Source: Pseudomonas salomonii
Lineage (GTDB): Bacteria; Pseudomonadota; Gammaproteobacteria; Pseudomonadales; Pseudomonadaceae
Assembly (NCBI RefSeq): GCF_900107155.1
Contig: NZ_FNOX01000002.1
Span: 434,001-498,000, forward strand
Direction of reading: 5' to 3'
Length of the DNA stretch: 64,000 bases
Position numbers and translations under genes: made by a program. Shown one piece after another: positions 57,031 to 64,000 of the stretch (the first letter of the stretch is position 1; the number at the start of each line of letters is the position of its first letter). The notes beneath the pieces were generated by a model that saw nothing but the letters and a program-made list of their open reading frames with translations, was not told where the DNA came from and did not search any database.

Positions 57031-58749
57031 ATGCTCAACCTGTTTCGCCGCAAAAGGCAGAAGCCCCCTCCGCCACCGACCGTCAACGTCGCCGAAGGTT
57101 ACCTGCCCATCGAGTCGGCTCACAGCTTGTTAGCCGCGGAGCACCGCCGCCAGTTGCTCGATCGCATCTGGCAGTACACCGCCCTCTCCCACACCCAATT
57201 CACCCAGCTCTATTTAAACCCGATCCATCGCTACGCCGAACAGGTCCAGCAACTTCCAGCCAGCGAGACACACCACCATGCGTATCTCGGCGGCATGCTC
57301 GACCATGGCCTGGAACTGGTCGCTTGCAGTTTGAAACTGCGCCAATCCTATCTGCTTCCCACCGGCGCCGCGCCCGAAGACCAAGCCGCCCAGACCGATG
57401 CCTGGTCGGCGGGTATTGCTTATGGCGCTCTGCTGCATGACATCGGCAAGATCGCCGTGGACCTGCTGGTCGAACGCCAGGATGGCCGTGTTTGGCATCC
57501 TTGGCAGGGCCCGCTGGATCAGCCCTACCGCTTTCGCTACCTCAAAGGTCGCGACTATCACCTGCACGGCGCCGCCGCAGGCTTGCTCTACACCCAAGTT
57601 CTCGACCGTCCAATCTTGGACTGGCTCAGTGGATTTCCATCACTCTGGGCCAGCCTACTGTATGTCCTAGCCGGCCAATATGAACGCGCCGGCGTGTTGG
57701 GTGAGTTGGTGATTCAGGCCGACCGCGTCTCCACCGCGCAGAACATCGGCGGTAACCCAAGCAAGGCGCTGCAGGCCCCGATCCGTTCGCTGCAACATCA
57801 CTTGGTCAGCGGACTGCGTCATCTGGTTCAACACGAGTTGAAACTCAACCAGCCAGGTGCCGCGGGTTGGTTGACTCAAGACGCACTCTGGCTCGTCAGC
57901 AAGGCGGTCACGGACAAGCTGCGAGCCTATCTGCTGTCGCAAGCGATTGAGGGCATCCCCTCCTCCAACATCGCTGTGTTCGACGAACTCCAATCGCATG
58001 GGCTGGTTGAGTCCACACCAGAAGGCAAAGCCATCTGGACTGCGCTTGTCGCGCAGGGAAACTGGCAGCAGACCTTTACCTTTCTGCGCCTTCAACCGGC
58101 GTTGATTTGGGGGAGCGAAGATCGACCCGCGGCTTTCAGTGGAACGGTGAGCGTTGCAGTCGATGACCTCTCGACTGAGGCGCCGGTATCACCACCAGCA
58201 CCTAAGGCAGCCAGTACAGGATTCCGTCAAAGCCACCCGCAGCCAGATTCAATTGCAATGGAAGATGCCGACCACCTCGGAACGTTGCTGGATATGTTCG
58301 AATTGGCAGAACCCGAGACCAGTGATTTACCCTCAGAAATCCTCCTCGAATATTCACCCCCTTCATCGGGCAACCCAGGTCAGACGTTCCTGAATTGGGT
58401 CAGGGAAGGCATCCAAAGCCACAAGCTAATCATCAATGACAGCAAGGCCATGGTGCACACGGTGAGCGGTTCGGTGTTTCTGGTAACACCTGGCCTCTTC
58501 CAGCGCTATGTTCAGGAGTTTCCTGGTATCTCACAGGGTGCAGATCAAGAGATTGAAGAATGGCGTTGGGTGCAGAAGAAGTTCGAGAAACTGAAGGCTC
58601 ACAGGAAACGTGGCGACGGATTGAACATTTGGAGCTGCCAAGTGCAAGGACCGAGGAAAAGAGCAGTCTTGAAGGGATATTTACTGAATAACCCGGAACT
58701 GATACTCAATCCCATACCGTCAGACAATTCTTACCTTCAGATGATATGA
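57031..58749 (+). CDS. traI: MOBH relaxase TraI
   Basis: A 572-residue relaxase of the TraI_2/MOBH family. The metal-binding HD motif is in ETHHHAYLGGMLDHGLELVA at about residues 75-95, with ALLHDIGKIAVDLLVERQ at about 131-148. The C-terminal TraI_2_C winged domain (about 450-560) includes FLNWVREGIQSHKLIINDSK and GSVFLVTPGLFQRYVQEFPG. It nicks oriT and leads the strand into the T4SS. GGAGG precedes ATG 57031. In PFGI-1-like ICEs an integrase gene usually follows; here none is found before the window end. Confidence 0.92.
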   Translation: MLNLFRRKRQKPPPPPTVNVAEGYLPIESAHSLLAAEHRRQLLDRIWQYTALSHTQFTQLYLNPIHRYAEQVQQLPASETHHHAYLGGMLDHGLELVACSLKLRQSYLLPTGAAPEDQAAQTDAWSAGIAYGALLHDIGKIAVDLLVERQDGRVWHPWQGPLDQPYRFRYLKGRDYHLHGAAAGLLYTQVLDRPILDWLSGFPSLWASLLYVLAGQYERAGVLGELVIQADRVSTAQNIGGNPSKALQAPIRSLQHHLVSGLRHLVQHELKLNQPGAAGWLTQDALWLVSKAVTDKLRAYLLSQAIEGIPSSNIAVFDELQSHGLVESTPEGKAIWTALVAQGNWQQTFTFLRLQPALIWGSEDRPAAFSGTVSVAVDDLSTEAPVSPPAPKAASTGFRQSHPQPDSIAMEDADHLGTLLDMFELAEPETSDLPSEILLEYSPPSSGNPGQTFLNWVREGIQSHKLIINDSKAMVHTVSGSVFLVTPGLFQRYVQEFPGISQGADQEIEEWRWVQKKFEKLKAHRKRGDGLNIWSCQVQGPRKRAVLKGYLLNNPELILNPIPSDNSYLQMI

Positions 58750-59343
58750 ACGCGATGTCTGCACGCTGCCTCAGTAAACGGCCTCAGCATCGCTTTCGCC
58801 AATTGTTGCATTGAGTGCTGTACGCATGACTATTCACACTTTTCTCCTTTGATTTCAATGCCTTGAGCGCTTGGTGATTCCACCTTGCGTAGCTACGCCG
58901 GTTGCCATCGATGCAGCAACAGATCGCTGACTCCACTCAGCCGGGGATAGACCTACAAAAAATGAAATCATAGGACAGCCAAGACACATTCAAATGCAGT
59001 GACCATAACGGGATAAGGACATGCACATTCAGCACGTCGAAGATTGAAGGCGCACAGGATCACAACGGGCCTCATAGCGAGACCTGAAGTAGTGATGATC
59101 GCTCCGCTCTCGGGTAGCTACCTGGGCGTGACCTTCATCACGGATACATAGCCTCCGCTGACTTTGCGCTGCTTATGCCATCAAATTATGTGTTGGACAA
59201 ATAGGTTGCTGACTAAATAACACACCCTTAGACTGCCGCCCCTTGTATGGTTGCTAGCTAGGTGGAGCTTGCAAGCTATGGTGCGGTACGGAAACACTGA
59301 GCCGCTCCTCAATTTGACTAAATGCACTTTTTTAGAGAACTCA
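58750..59343. other. Intergenic region after traI, no gene
   Basis: About 590 bases without a convincing gene or recognised repeat. The segment 59060-59150 has CTACCTGGG and small inverted repeats but no match with the RNA leaders. The end just before the DksA-like gene contains its promoter. oriT or an att site might lie here, but I see no diagnostic motif. Confidence 0.45.
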
Positions 59344-59748
59344 ATGACAAAAGAAAAATTGCTAGCCATGCCTGCTGATGACTACATGAATACCGAACAA
59401 CAGGTATTCTTCGTCGAGCTGCTCCAGGCCATGAAAGTCGAAATCCACGAGCGTATTGAACAGAGCCGTATCACCATCGAAAGCCTGGATACGCCTGCCG
59501 ACCCTGCGGATGCTGCTTCTATCGAAGAAGAGCGTCAGTGGCTGGTCAACGTCATCGACCGAGATCAGCGCATGCTTCCTCAAATTGAGATGGCTTTATT
59601 GCGCATTGCCGACGATAGCTTTGGCTGGTGCGATGACAGTGGTGAGGCCATTGGTCTTAAGCGTTTGCTAATTAGCCCGACAACCAAGTACTGCATAGAA
59701 GCCCAAGAGCGTCATGAGCAGATTGACAAGCACCTGCGTCAAATCTGA
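59344..59748 (+). CDS. DksA2-like transcription factor without the Cys4 site
   Basis: A 134-residue DksA/TraR-family protein. The N-terminal helix pair (EQQVFFVELLQAMKVEIHER) and coiled coil hold the acidic tip DPADAASIEEERQW. The zinc finger region reads WCDDSGEAIGLKRLL and TKYCIEAQERHEQ, i.e. CxxS and CxxA instead of two CxxC pairs. That is the cysteine pattern of zinc-independent DksA2 paralogues (CxxT/CxxA in P. aeruginosa), used under zinc starvation with ppGpp. ATG 59344 starts MTKEKLLAMPADDYMNTEQQ. It is the only gene between traI and the IS66 element. Confidence 0.85.
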   Translation: MTKEKLLAMPADDYMNTEQQVFFVELLQAMKVEIHERIEQSRITIESLDTPADPADAASIEEERQWLVNVIDRDQRMLPQIEMALLRIADDSFGWCDDSGEAIGLKRLLISPTTKYCIEAQERHEQIDKHLRQI

Positions 59749-60027
59749 CGATCCTTAGGCCTTTATTAAACATAACTTTTGGTACCTACCAAAGCCTTTA
59801 GAAGCTTAGGTAGGCTAAACCTCTGTGCTGGTTTGACGCGTTTCAGTTAAGCTGAACACCTTGCTGAAGCTTATTGGAATAGGATAGATGTGTTTACTGT
59901 TCGCTTACCCGAAAATAGCTAAACAGTTTAGGCATTTGAACAGAGAATTCGCCGACCAACGCAACTCGCGACGACTCCGACCAGTTAGTCATCAGCTCTT
60001 ACAAGCCAAGGGAAGAACTCGATGACG
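59749..60027. other. Gap before IS66, no gene
   Basis: About 280 AT-rich bases with no gene. GTACCTACCAAAG and a CTTAGGTAGGCTAAA segment form weak inverted repeats (59780-59820), and TTCGCTTACCC (59910-59920) contains the CGCTTAC end motif of IS66-type elements in reverse. Nothing else seen. Confidence 0.4.
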
Positions 60028-60126
60028 GTAAGCGGATGGCGAACACACCTACCGAACTCCAGTATTTAGGGCGATGGTGTCCGCGTATTTTAAGCGGACG
60101 CGATCACCCTTATCGCCAGGATTTCC

Positions 60127-60444
60127 ATGCGCCAACGCAGCTCTTACCCCAAACCATTTAAAGCCCAGGTCGTCCAGGAATGCTTGCAACCTGGAGCGAC
60201 GATTTCCAGCGTAGCCATCCATCACGGCATCAACGCCAACGTGATCCGCAAGTGGCTACCGATTTACCGGGATCAATCACCCGCAACTCTGCCGGCCTTC
60301 ATCCCCGTACAAGCTGCACCCAAGCGCGCAACAGAAGAGACGGTGATCATCTCACTGGTTCTGGGCGATAAATCCGTCACCGTAAAATGGCCAGCCTCAG
60401 ATCCGGACGGCTGCGGGTGTTTTATCCGTGGCCTGGCCCAATGA
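60127..60444 (+). CDS. tnpA: IS66 accessory protein TnpA
   Basis: A 105-residue IS66 orf1 protein with an N-terminal HTH (YPKPFKAQVVQECLQPGATI; VAIHHGINANVIRKWLPIY) and the tail SVTVKWPASDPDGCGCFIRG. It is needed with TnpB and TnpC for IS66 transposition. ATG 60127; its stop overlaps tnpB (ATGA), as in other members. Confidence 0.9.
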   Translation: MRQRSSYPKPFKAQVVQECLQPGATISSVAIHHGINANVIRKWLPIYRDQSPATLPAFIPVQAAPKRATEETVIISLVLGDKSVTVKWPASDPDGCGCFIRGLAQ

Positions 60445-60776
60445 TTCGTATCGACTCCATCTGGATCGCCACCCAGCCCATGGACATGCGGGCCGGCACT
60501 GACACTGCACTGGCCCGGGTGGTTGCCGTGTTCGGTGCGGCGAAGCCGCACTGCGCCTACCTCTTTGCCAACCGCCGGGCCAACCGCATAAAGGTGCTGG
60601 TGCATGACGGCGTTGGTATTTGGCTAGCGGCGCGACGCTTGAATCAGGGCAAGTTTCATTGGCCGGGCATCCATCTTGGCGCGGAGGTCGAACTCGACCC
60701 CGAACAACTCCAGGCGCTGGTACTTGGATTGCCTTGGCAGCGAGTAGGTGCAGGCGGCGCAATTACATTGCTCTAA
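60441..60776 (+). CDS. tnpB: IS66 accessory protein TnpB (orf2)
   Basis: A 111-residue IS66 Orf2 protein. MIRIDSIWIATQPMDMRAGT and CAYLFANRRANRIKVLVHDG are family signatures, followed by GIWLAARRLNQGKFHWPG. Role in transposition established for the family but mechanism unclear. It overlaps tnpA by 4 bases and is followed by tnpC after 50 bases. Confidence 0.92.
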   Translation: MIRIDSIWIATQPMDMRAGTDTALARVVAVFGAAKPHCAYLFANRRANRIKVLVHDGVGIWLAARRLNQGKFHWPGIHLGAEVELDPEQLQALVLGLPWQRVGAGGAITLL

Positions 60777-60826
60777 TACCTGGCTTATAGCTGTGACCGG
60801 AGGACTGCTTTGGTAAAATCCACGGC

Positions 60827-62353
60827 ATGACTTCTTTGCCCGATCTCGATCAAATGCCCCCTGAACAACTGCGCGCGCTGGCTGCGCAGCTGATGTCCAA
60901 GGTCGACACCATGGGCAGAAAGATCCATCGTGATGAGACGATCATCGAGCAGCTCACCCACGAAATCGCCATTCTCAAGCGACACAAGTTTGCTAAGCGC
61001 AGCGAGCAGATCAGCCCGGCGCAAGGCAGCTTGCTCGATGACCTGCTTAATACCGACCTCGAAGCCATCGAGGCCGACTTAAAAGCACTTCATCCCGCAC
61101 CCGCGCAGATAGAACCACGCCAGCAACCCAAGCGTGCGCCGTTGCCGCCGCAGTTCCCGCGCACTGTGATCCATCACGAGCCGGACAACACTCAGTGCGC
61201 TTGCGGCTGTCAGCTTCAGCGTATCGGTGAAGACGTCAGCGAGAAGCTGGACTACACGCCGGGCGTGTTCACCGTCGAACAGCACGTTCGTGGGAAATGG
61301 GCCTGCCGGCAGTGCGAAACACTGACCCAGGCCCCGGTGCCGCCGCAGGTGATCGACAAGGGCATCCCCACTGCCGGCCTGCTGGCGCAAGTGATGGTGG
61401 CCAAATTCGCCGACCACCTGCCGCTCTATCGACAGGAAAAGATCTTCGGCCGTGCCGGCCTTGCCATCCCGCGCTCGACACTAGCGCAGTGGATGGGTCA
61501 AACCGGCGTGCAGCTTCAGCCGCTGGTCGATGCGCTGCGCGAAGCAGTGCTGGCCCAGCGCGTACTCCACGCCGATGAAACACCGGTACAAATGCTGGCT
61601 CCAGGAGAGAAGAAAACCCACCGCGCTTACGTCTGGGCCTATAGCAGCACGCCATTCTCGGCACTCAAGGCCGTGGTCTACGACTTCAGCCCCAGCCGTG
61701 CCGGCGAACATGCGCGTAACTTCCTGGGCACGTGGAGCGGCAAGCTGGTCTGTGACGACTTTGCCGGCTACAAGGCAAGCTTCGAGCTGGGCATCACCGA
61801 AATCGGCTGCATGGCCCACGCGCGCCGCAAGTTCTTCGACCTGCACGTCGCGAATAAAAGCCAGTTGGCTGAGCAGGCGCTTCACTCGATTGGCGGGCTG
61901 TACGAAGTCGAGCGACACGCTAAGGAAATGAGCGACGAAGACCGTTGGCGATTACGCCAGGAAACGGCGGTGCCCATCGCTGAAAAACTGCATGAGTGGA
62001 TGCTGGCCCAACGCGAACTTGTGCCCGAGGGCTCTGCTACGGCCAAGGCCCTGGATTACAGCCTTAAACGCTGGGTAGCGCTGACGCGCTACCTGGACGA
62101 TGGTGCTGTGCCCATCGACAACAACCAGATCGAGAACTTGATCCGGCCGTGGGCGCTTGGGCGGTCGAACTGGTTGTTTGCTGGGTCGCTGCGCAGCGGC
62201 AAACGGGCGGCGGCGATCATGAGCCTGATCCAGTCGGCACGTATGAACGGGCATGATCCGTATGCTTATCTCAAGGATGTGCTGACGCAGCTGCCGACGC
62301 AGCGGGCCAGCGAGATCGAGCGACTGCTACCACATAGCTGGGCGCCTGCTTAG
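60827..62353 (+). CDS. tnpC: IS66 transposase TnpC
   Basis: A 508-residue DDE transposase. The N-terminal leucine-zipper-like part (about 10-70) is followed by a zinc-binding segment (CACGCQLQRIGEDVSEKLDY; ACRQCETLTQAP). The DDE core has VLHADETPVQMLAPGEKKTH, LVCDDFAGYKASFELGITEI and GCMAHARRKFFDL. IDNNQIENLIRPWALGRSNW closes it. The reading frame is intact, so the element could still move if both ends were present. Confidence 0.93.
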   Translation: MTSLPDLDQMPPEQLRALAAQLMSKVDTMGRKIHRDETIIEQLTHEIAILKRHKFAKRSEQISPAQGSLLDDLLNTDLEAIEADLKALHPAPAQIEPRQQPKRAPLPPQFPRTVIHHEPDNTQCACGCQLQRIGEDVSEKLDYTPGVFTVEQHVRGKWACRQCETLTQAPVPPQVIDKGIPTAGLLAQVMVAKFADHLPLYRQEKIFGRAGLAIPRSTLAQWMGQTGVQLQPLVDALREAVLAQRVLHADETPVQMLAPGEKKTHRAYVWAYSSTPFSALKAVVYDFSPSRAGEHARNFLGTWSGKLVCDDFAGYKASFELGITEIGCMAHARRKFFDLHVANKSQLAEQALHSIGGLYEVERHAKEMSDEDRWRLRQETAVPIAEKLHEWMLAQRELVPEGSATAKALDYSLKRWVALTRYLDDGAVPIDNNQIENLIRPWALGRSNWLFAGSLRSGKRAAAIMSLIQSARMNGHDPYAYLKDVLTQLPTQRASEIERLLPHSWAPA

Positions 62354-62517
62354 CTACAGGTAAAGCTTTGCTGGTTTCAGCCGAAACATTCCGAACGGAG
62401 AAAAAACTGGCTACGGCAGGCTACTACTGAACCATCCTGGGCTCTATCAGACGTCGACTTCATAGAACGTTCGCCTTGGATAGCTTTAAACAACATCTTC
62501 AAGCCCTGAGGCCTGCC

Positions 62518-64000
62518 ATGCTTAGAAATGCTCCTTTGAGTACAAAGCTACTGCTTATTTTGATGTTTCCCCTGTTGGGCTTTCTGGTCTTCGCCGGGAT
62601 TTTTGTAGCTGACAAACGAGAGACACTGAGCGAGATGAACCGAGCGGTCACCGCTACCGGCACCGCGCAGAAACTCAGTGACGTAGTAACCACTATCCAG
62701 CGTGAGCGCGGCGCAAGCGGCGTGTTTCTGGGCAGCGGTGGTAAGACGATGCAGGACAAGTTGAAAGTCTTACGCCAAGAAACCGACCGTGCGGTGAGCG
62801 CGATGCATGCGCAATCGACCGAGGGTCTTATCGCGCCTGACAAGATGCTGCGCGCAATTGATGGTTTGGCCGGACTGCGTCAGCAGGTGGACACGCTCGC
62901 AATCAATAACGGCGAGTCCGGCACCCGATTCACCGATCTTATCAAAAATTTGATCGGCTTCTCTTACTCACTGGAAACCAGCATTGAGGATCCGGAAATC
63001 CTGCGTGGGCTGAGTTCACTCAATCAGTTCGTAGACATGAAAGAGCGCTCTGGTCGAGAGCGTGTACTGCTTGGCCTGGCATTCAACCAAAACCGTTTTG
63101 ATGCGCCGCTGTTGTCACGTTTCAGCCGCAACATGGGCGAGTTCTCCGGCTATTTCGAGGCCTTTCAACGCTGGGCTCCTGCCGTGTTCAAAAATAAGCT
63201 GGATGCGGTTCTACAACAGCCCGCATCCGTCGATGTAGCTCGCCTGCAAAAACTCGGATTTGATACGCCTCTAGGCGATCCGCTTAATATCAAACCCGAA
63301 GACTGGTTCAACCTTTCCACCAGCCGTATCGACATGATGGCTCAGGTCGAGGCTGAACTGGGCCAGACGGTCGTGAGCCTAGCCAATGTCGCGCGTACCG
63401 ATGCCCAGCGCAGTCTGTATGTCGCAATAGCCACCGTCATTCTGATGTTGATTGCGGTGCTGTGGCTCGCTTCGGTGATTATTCGCAATATCAAAATCGC
63501 TGTGGTCGACGTGAACCGCACCCTTATTTCGCTATCCACGCGTGACCTAACTGCCAGAACCCGTTACACCGGCAGAGACGAGTTTGGCGAGATCTCGCGT
63601 AACCTGGATAACATGGCCATACAGATCGGTGAAGTGATCCGTGAGATCGGGAGTGCCACGGCGCAGGTCGCGACCGCCGCCGAGCAGTCTTCGGCTGTGG
63701 CCCTGCAAACTAGCAATAACGTCGTCCAGCAGCGTCAAGGCACCGATCAGGTGGTCACTGCCATCAGCGAGATGAGCGCCACGGTCAAAGACGTGGCGCG
63801 CAGCACTACCGACGCCGCAGAGATGTCGCAGCGCGTTAATGCCAGCACTATGCAGGGCAAGGCTGAAATCGAGAACACCATCAGCTTGATCAAAGGGCTT
63901 GAGGTTCAGGCCGAACAAACATCCCGAATCATTGAGGAGCTCAAGGGTGAAAGCTATTCCATCTCCTCGGTTTTGGATGTGATTCGTGGTGTAGCAGAGC
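62518..64000 (+). CDS. Methyl-accepting chemotaxis protein with NIT domain (partial)
   Basis: Open to the window end: 494 codons are present and the 3' end is missing. TM1 is LLLILMFPLLGFLVFAGIFV. The periplasmic nitrate/nitrite-sensing (NIT) domain spans about 35-290 (TIQRERGASGVFLGSGGKTM; LRGLSSLNQFVDMKERSGRE). TM2 is LYVAIATVILMLIAVLWLAS, then a HAMP domain (SLSTRDLTARTRYTGRDEFG) and the start of the signalling domain (MSATVKDVARSTTDAAEMSQ). It follows the IS66 element after a 164-base gap with no gene. It may be ICE cargo or chromosomal. Confidence 0.9.
   Translation, partial: MLRNAPLSTKLLLILMFPLLGFLVFAGIFVADKRETLSEMNRAVTATGTAQKLSDVVTTIQRERGASGVFLGSGGKTMQDKLKVLRQETDRAVSAMHAQSTEGLIAPDKMLRAIDGLAGLRQQVDTLAINNGESGTRFTDLIKNLIGFSYSLETSIEDPEILRGLSSLNQFVDMKERSGRERVLLGLAFNQNRFDAPLLSRFSRNMGEFSGYFEAFQRWAPAVFKNKLDAVLQQPASVDVARLQKLGFDTPLGDPLNIKPEDWFNLSTSRIDMMAQVEAELGQTVVSLANVARTDAQRSLYVAIATVILMLIAVLWLASVIIRNIKIAVVDVNRTLISLSTRDLTARTRYTGRDEFGEISRNLDNMAIQIGEVIREIGSATAQVATAAEQSSAVALQTSNNVVQQRQGTDQVVTAISEMSATVKDVARSTTDAAEMSQRVNASTMQGKAEIENTISLIKGLEVQAEQTSRIIEELKGESYSISSVLDVIRGVAE

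Larger units (their letters stand above)
60028..62400 (+). mobile_element. IS66-family insertion sequence
   Basis: Three IS66 genes in the order tnpA, tnpB, tnpC. The left end is probably at 60028, where GTAAGCGGATGGCGAACAC has the GTAAGCG start of IS66 inverted repeats. No matching CGCTTAC right end occurs before the MCP gene at 62518, so the right boundary is uncertain (given here only as an estimate) and that end may be deleted. All three genes look intact. Confidence 0.8.

Noticed and set aside
59060-59150. A third copy of the structured leader RNA (CTACCTGGG segment)
   Set aside because: Only about 10 bases match the GTAGCC helix, in reverse orientation, and the other helices are missing.
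62469-62475. GTTCGCC as a possible right inverted repeat of IS66
   Set aside because: It matches only seven internal bases of the complement of the left end and lacks the terminal CGCTTAC; likely chance.
1-64000. tRNA or rRNA genes and CRISPR arrays
   Set aside because: No tRNA-like TTCGA arm with matching acceptor stem, no rRNA sequence and no regularly spaced repeats were seen.

Overview
The window is about 60 kb of a large integrative and conjugative element (ICE) of the PFGI-1/SPI-7/ICEclc-like class, in what is almost certainly a Pseudomonas (fluorescens, putida or syringae group). The evidence is a complete, collinear set of PFL_46xx/TIGR0374x-0376x-type ICE genes, an MvaT/MvaU-type silencer (a Pseudomonadaceae family) and a NIT-domain chemoreceptor. 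No integrase, tRNA gene or certain att site is visible, so both ICE ends lie outside the window or are lost.

Layout. (1) 1-10.5 kb is the maintenance and replication module: AlpA-like regulator, ParA, ParB, DUF2857, STY4528-type protein, TIGR03761-type protein, DUF3158, SSB and topoisomerase III. It carries a striking palindrome/iteron cluster inside the STY4528 gene. (2) 10.5-31.5 kb is cargo. Its left part (10.5-19 kb) is a decayed patchwork with a 400-bp direct repeat at 10.55 and 18.37 kb, relics of a second Tn4371-like ICE (trbI, DUF2274, DUF3363 relaxase), a dead LysR gene, an MFS/DJ-1/LysR group and an MBL/tautomerase/LysR group. Its right part (19.2-31.2 kb) is a TetR-regulated set: MFS exporter, NicC-like and TfdB-like flavin monooxygenases, two-subunit hydroquinone 1,2-dioxygenase (small subunit frameshifted), and an RND pump with its adaptor. 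A dead sigma-54 activator stands just upstream. (3) 31.5-34.3 kb holds DUF3577, a CxxC protein, RadC and a DUF5983-like protein, with several structured leaders. (4) 34.3-54.6 kb is the conjugation machine: PilL-like lipoprotein, lytic transglycosylase, TraD coupling protein, MvaT-like silencer, RAQPRD to TIGR03751 proteins, VirB4-like ATPase, HU, Xre, TraU-like, TIGR03755 and TraG. (5) 54.8-58.7 kb has a second copy of a structured RNA leader, an ArdC-like antirestriction protein and the MOBH relaxase TraI. (6) 58.7-64 kb has a zinc-site-poor DksA2-like protein, an IS66 element and the start of a chemoreceptor that runs off the window.

How it works together. ParA/ParB, SSB, TopB and the STY4528/DUF2857 proteins would maintain and replicate the excised circle. 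TraI nicks it, TraD couples it, and the VirB4-like ATPase with the TIGR proteins builds the type IV secretion channel. The cargo looks like an aromatic detoxification or catabolic module: decarboxylative or ortho hydroxylation to a hydroquinone, ring cleavage, and efflux.

The best candidates for new biology are the twin TetR promoters with an operator in the 17-bp spacer and a terminator-like attenuator in one leader; two covarying copies of a multi-hairpin RNA leader; a family of CACCC/GGGG leader hairpins before ICE genes; ribosome-binding sites buried in hairpins before topB and the PilL-like gene; and the iteron-like palindrome cluster inside the STY4528 gene. Family names are recalled by pattern, not from a search.
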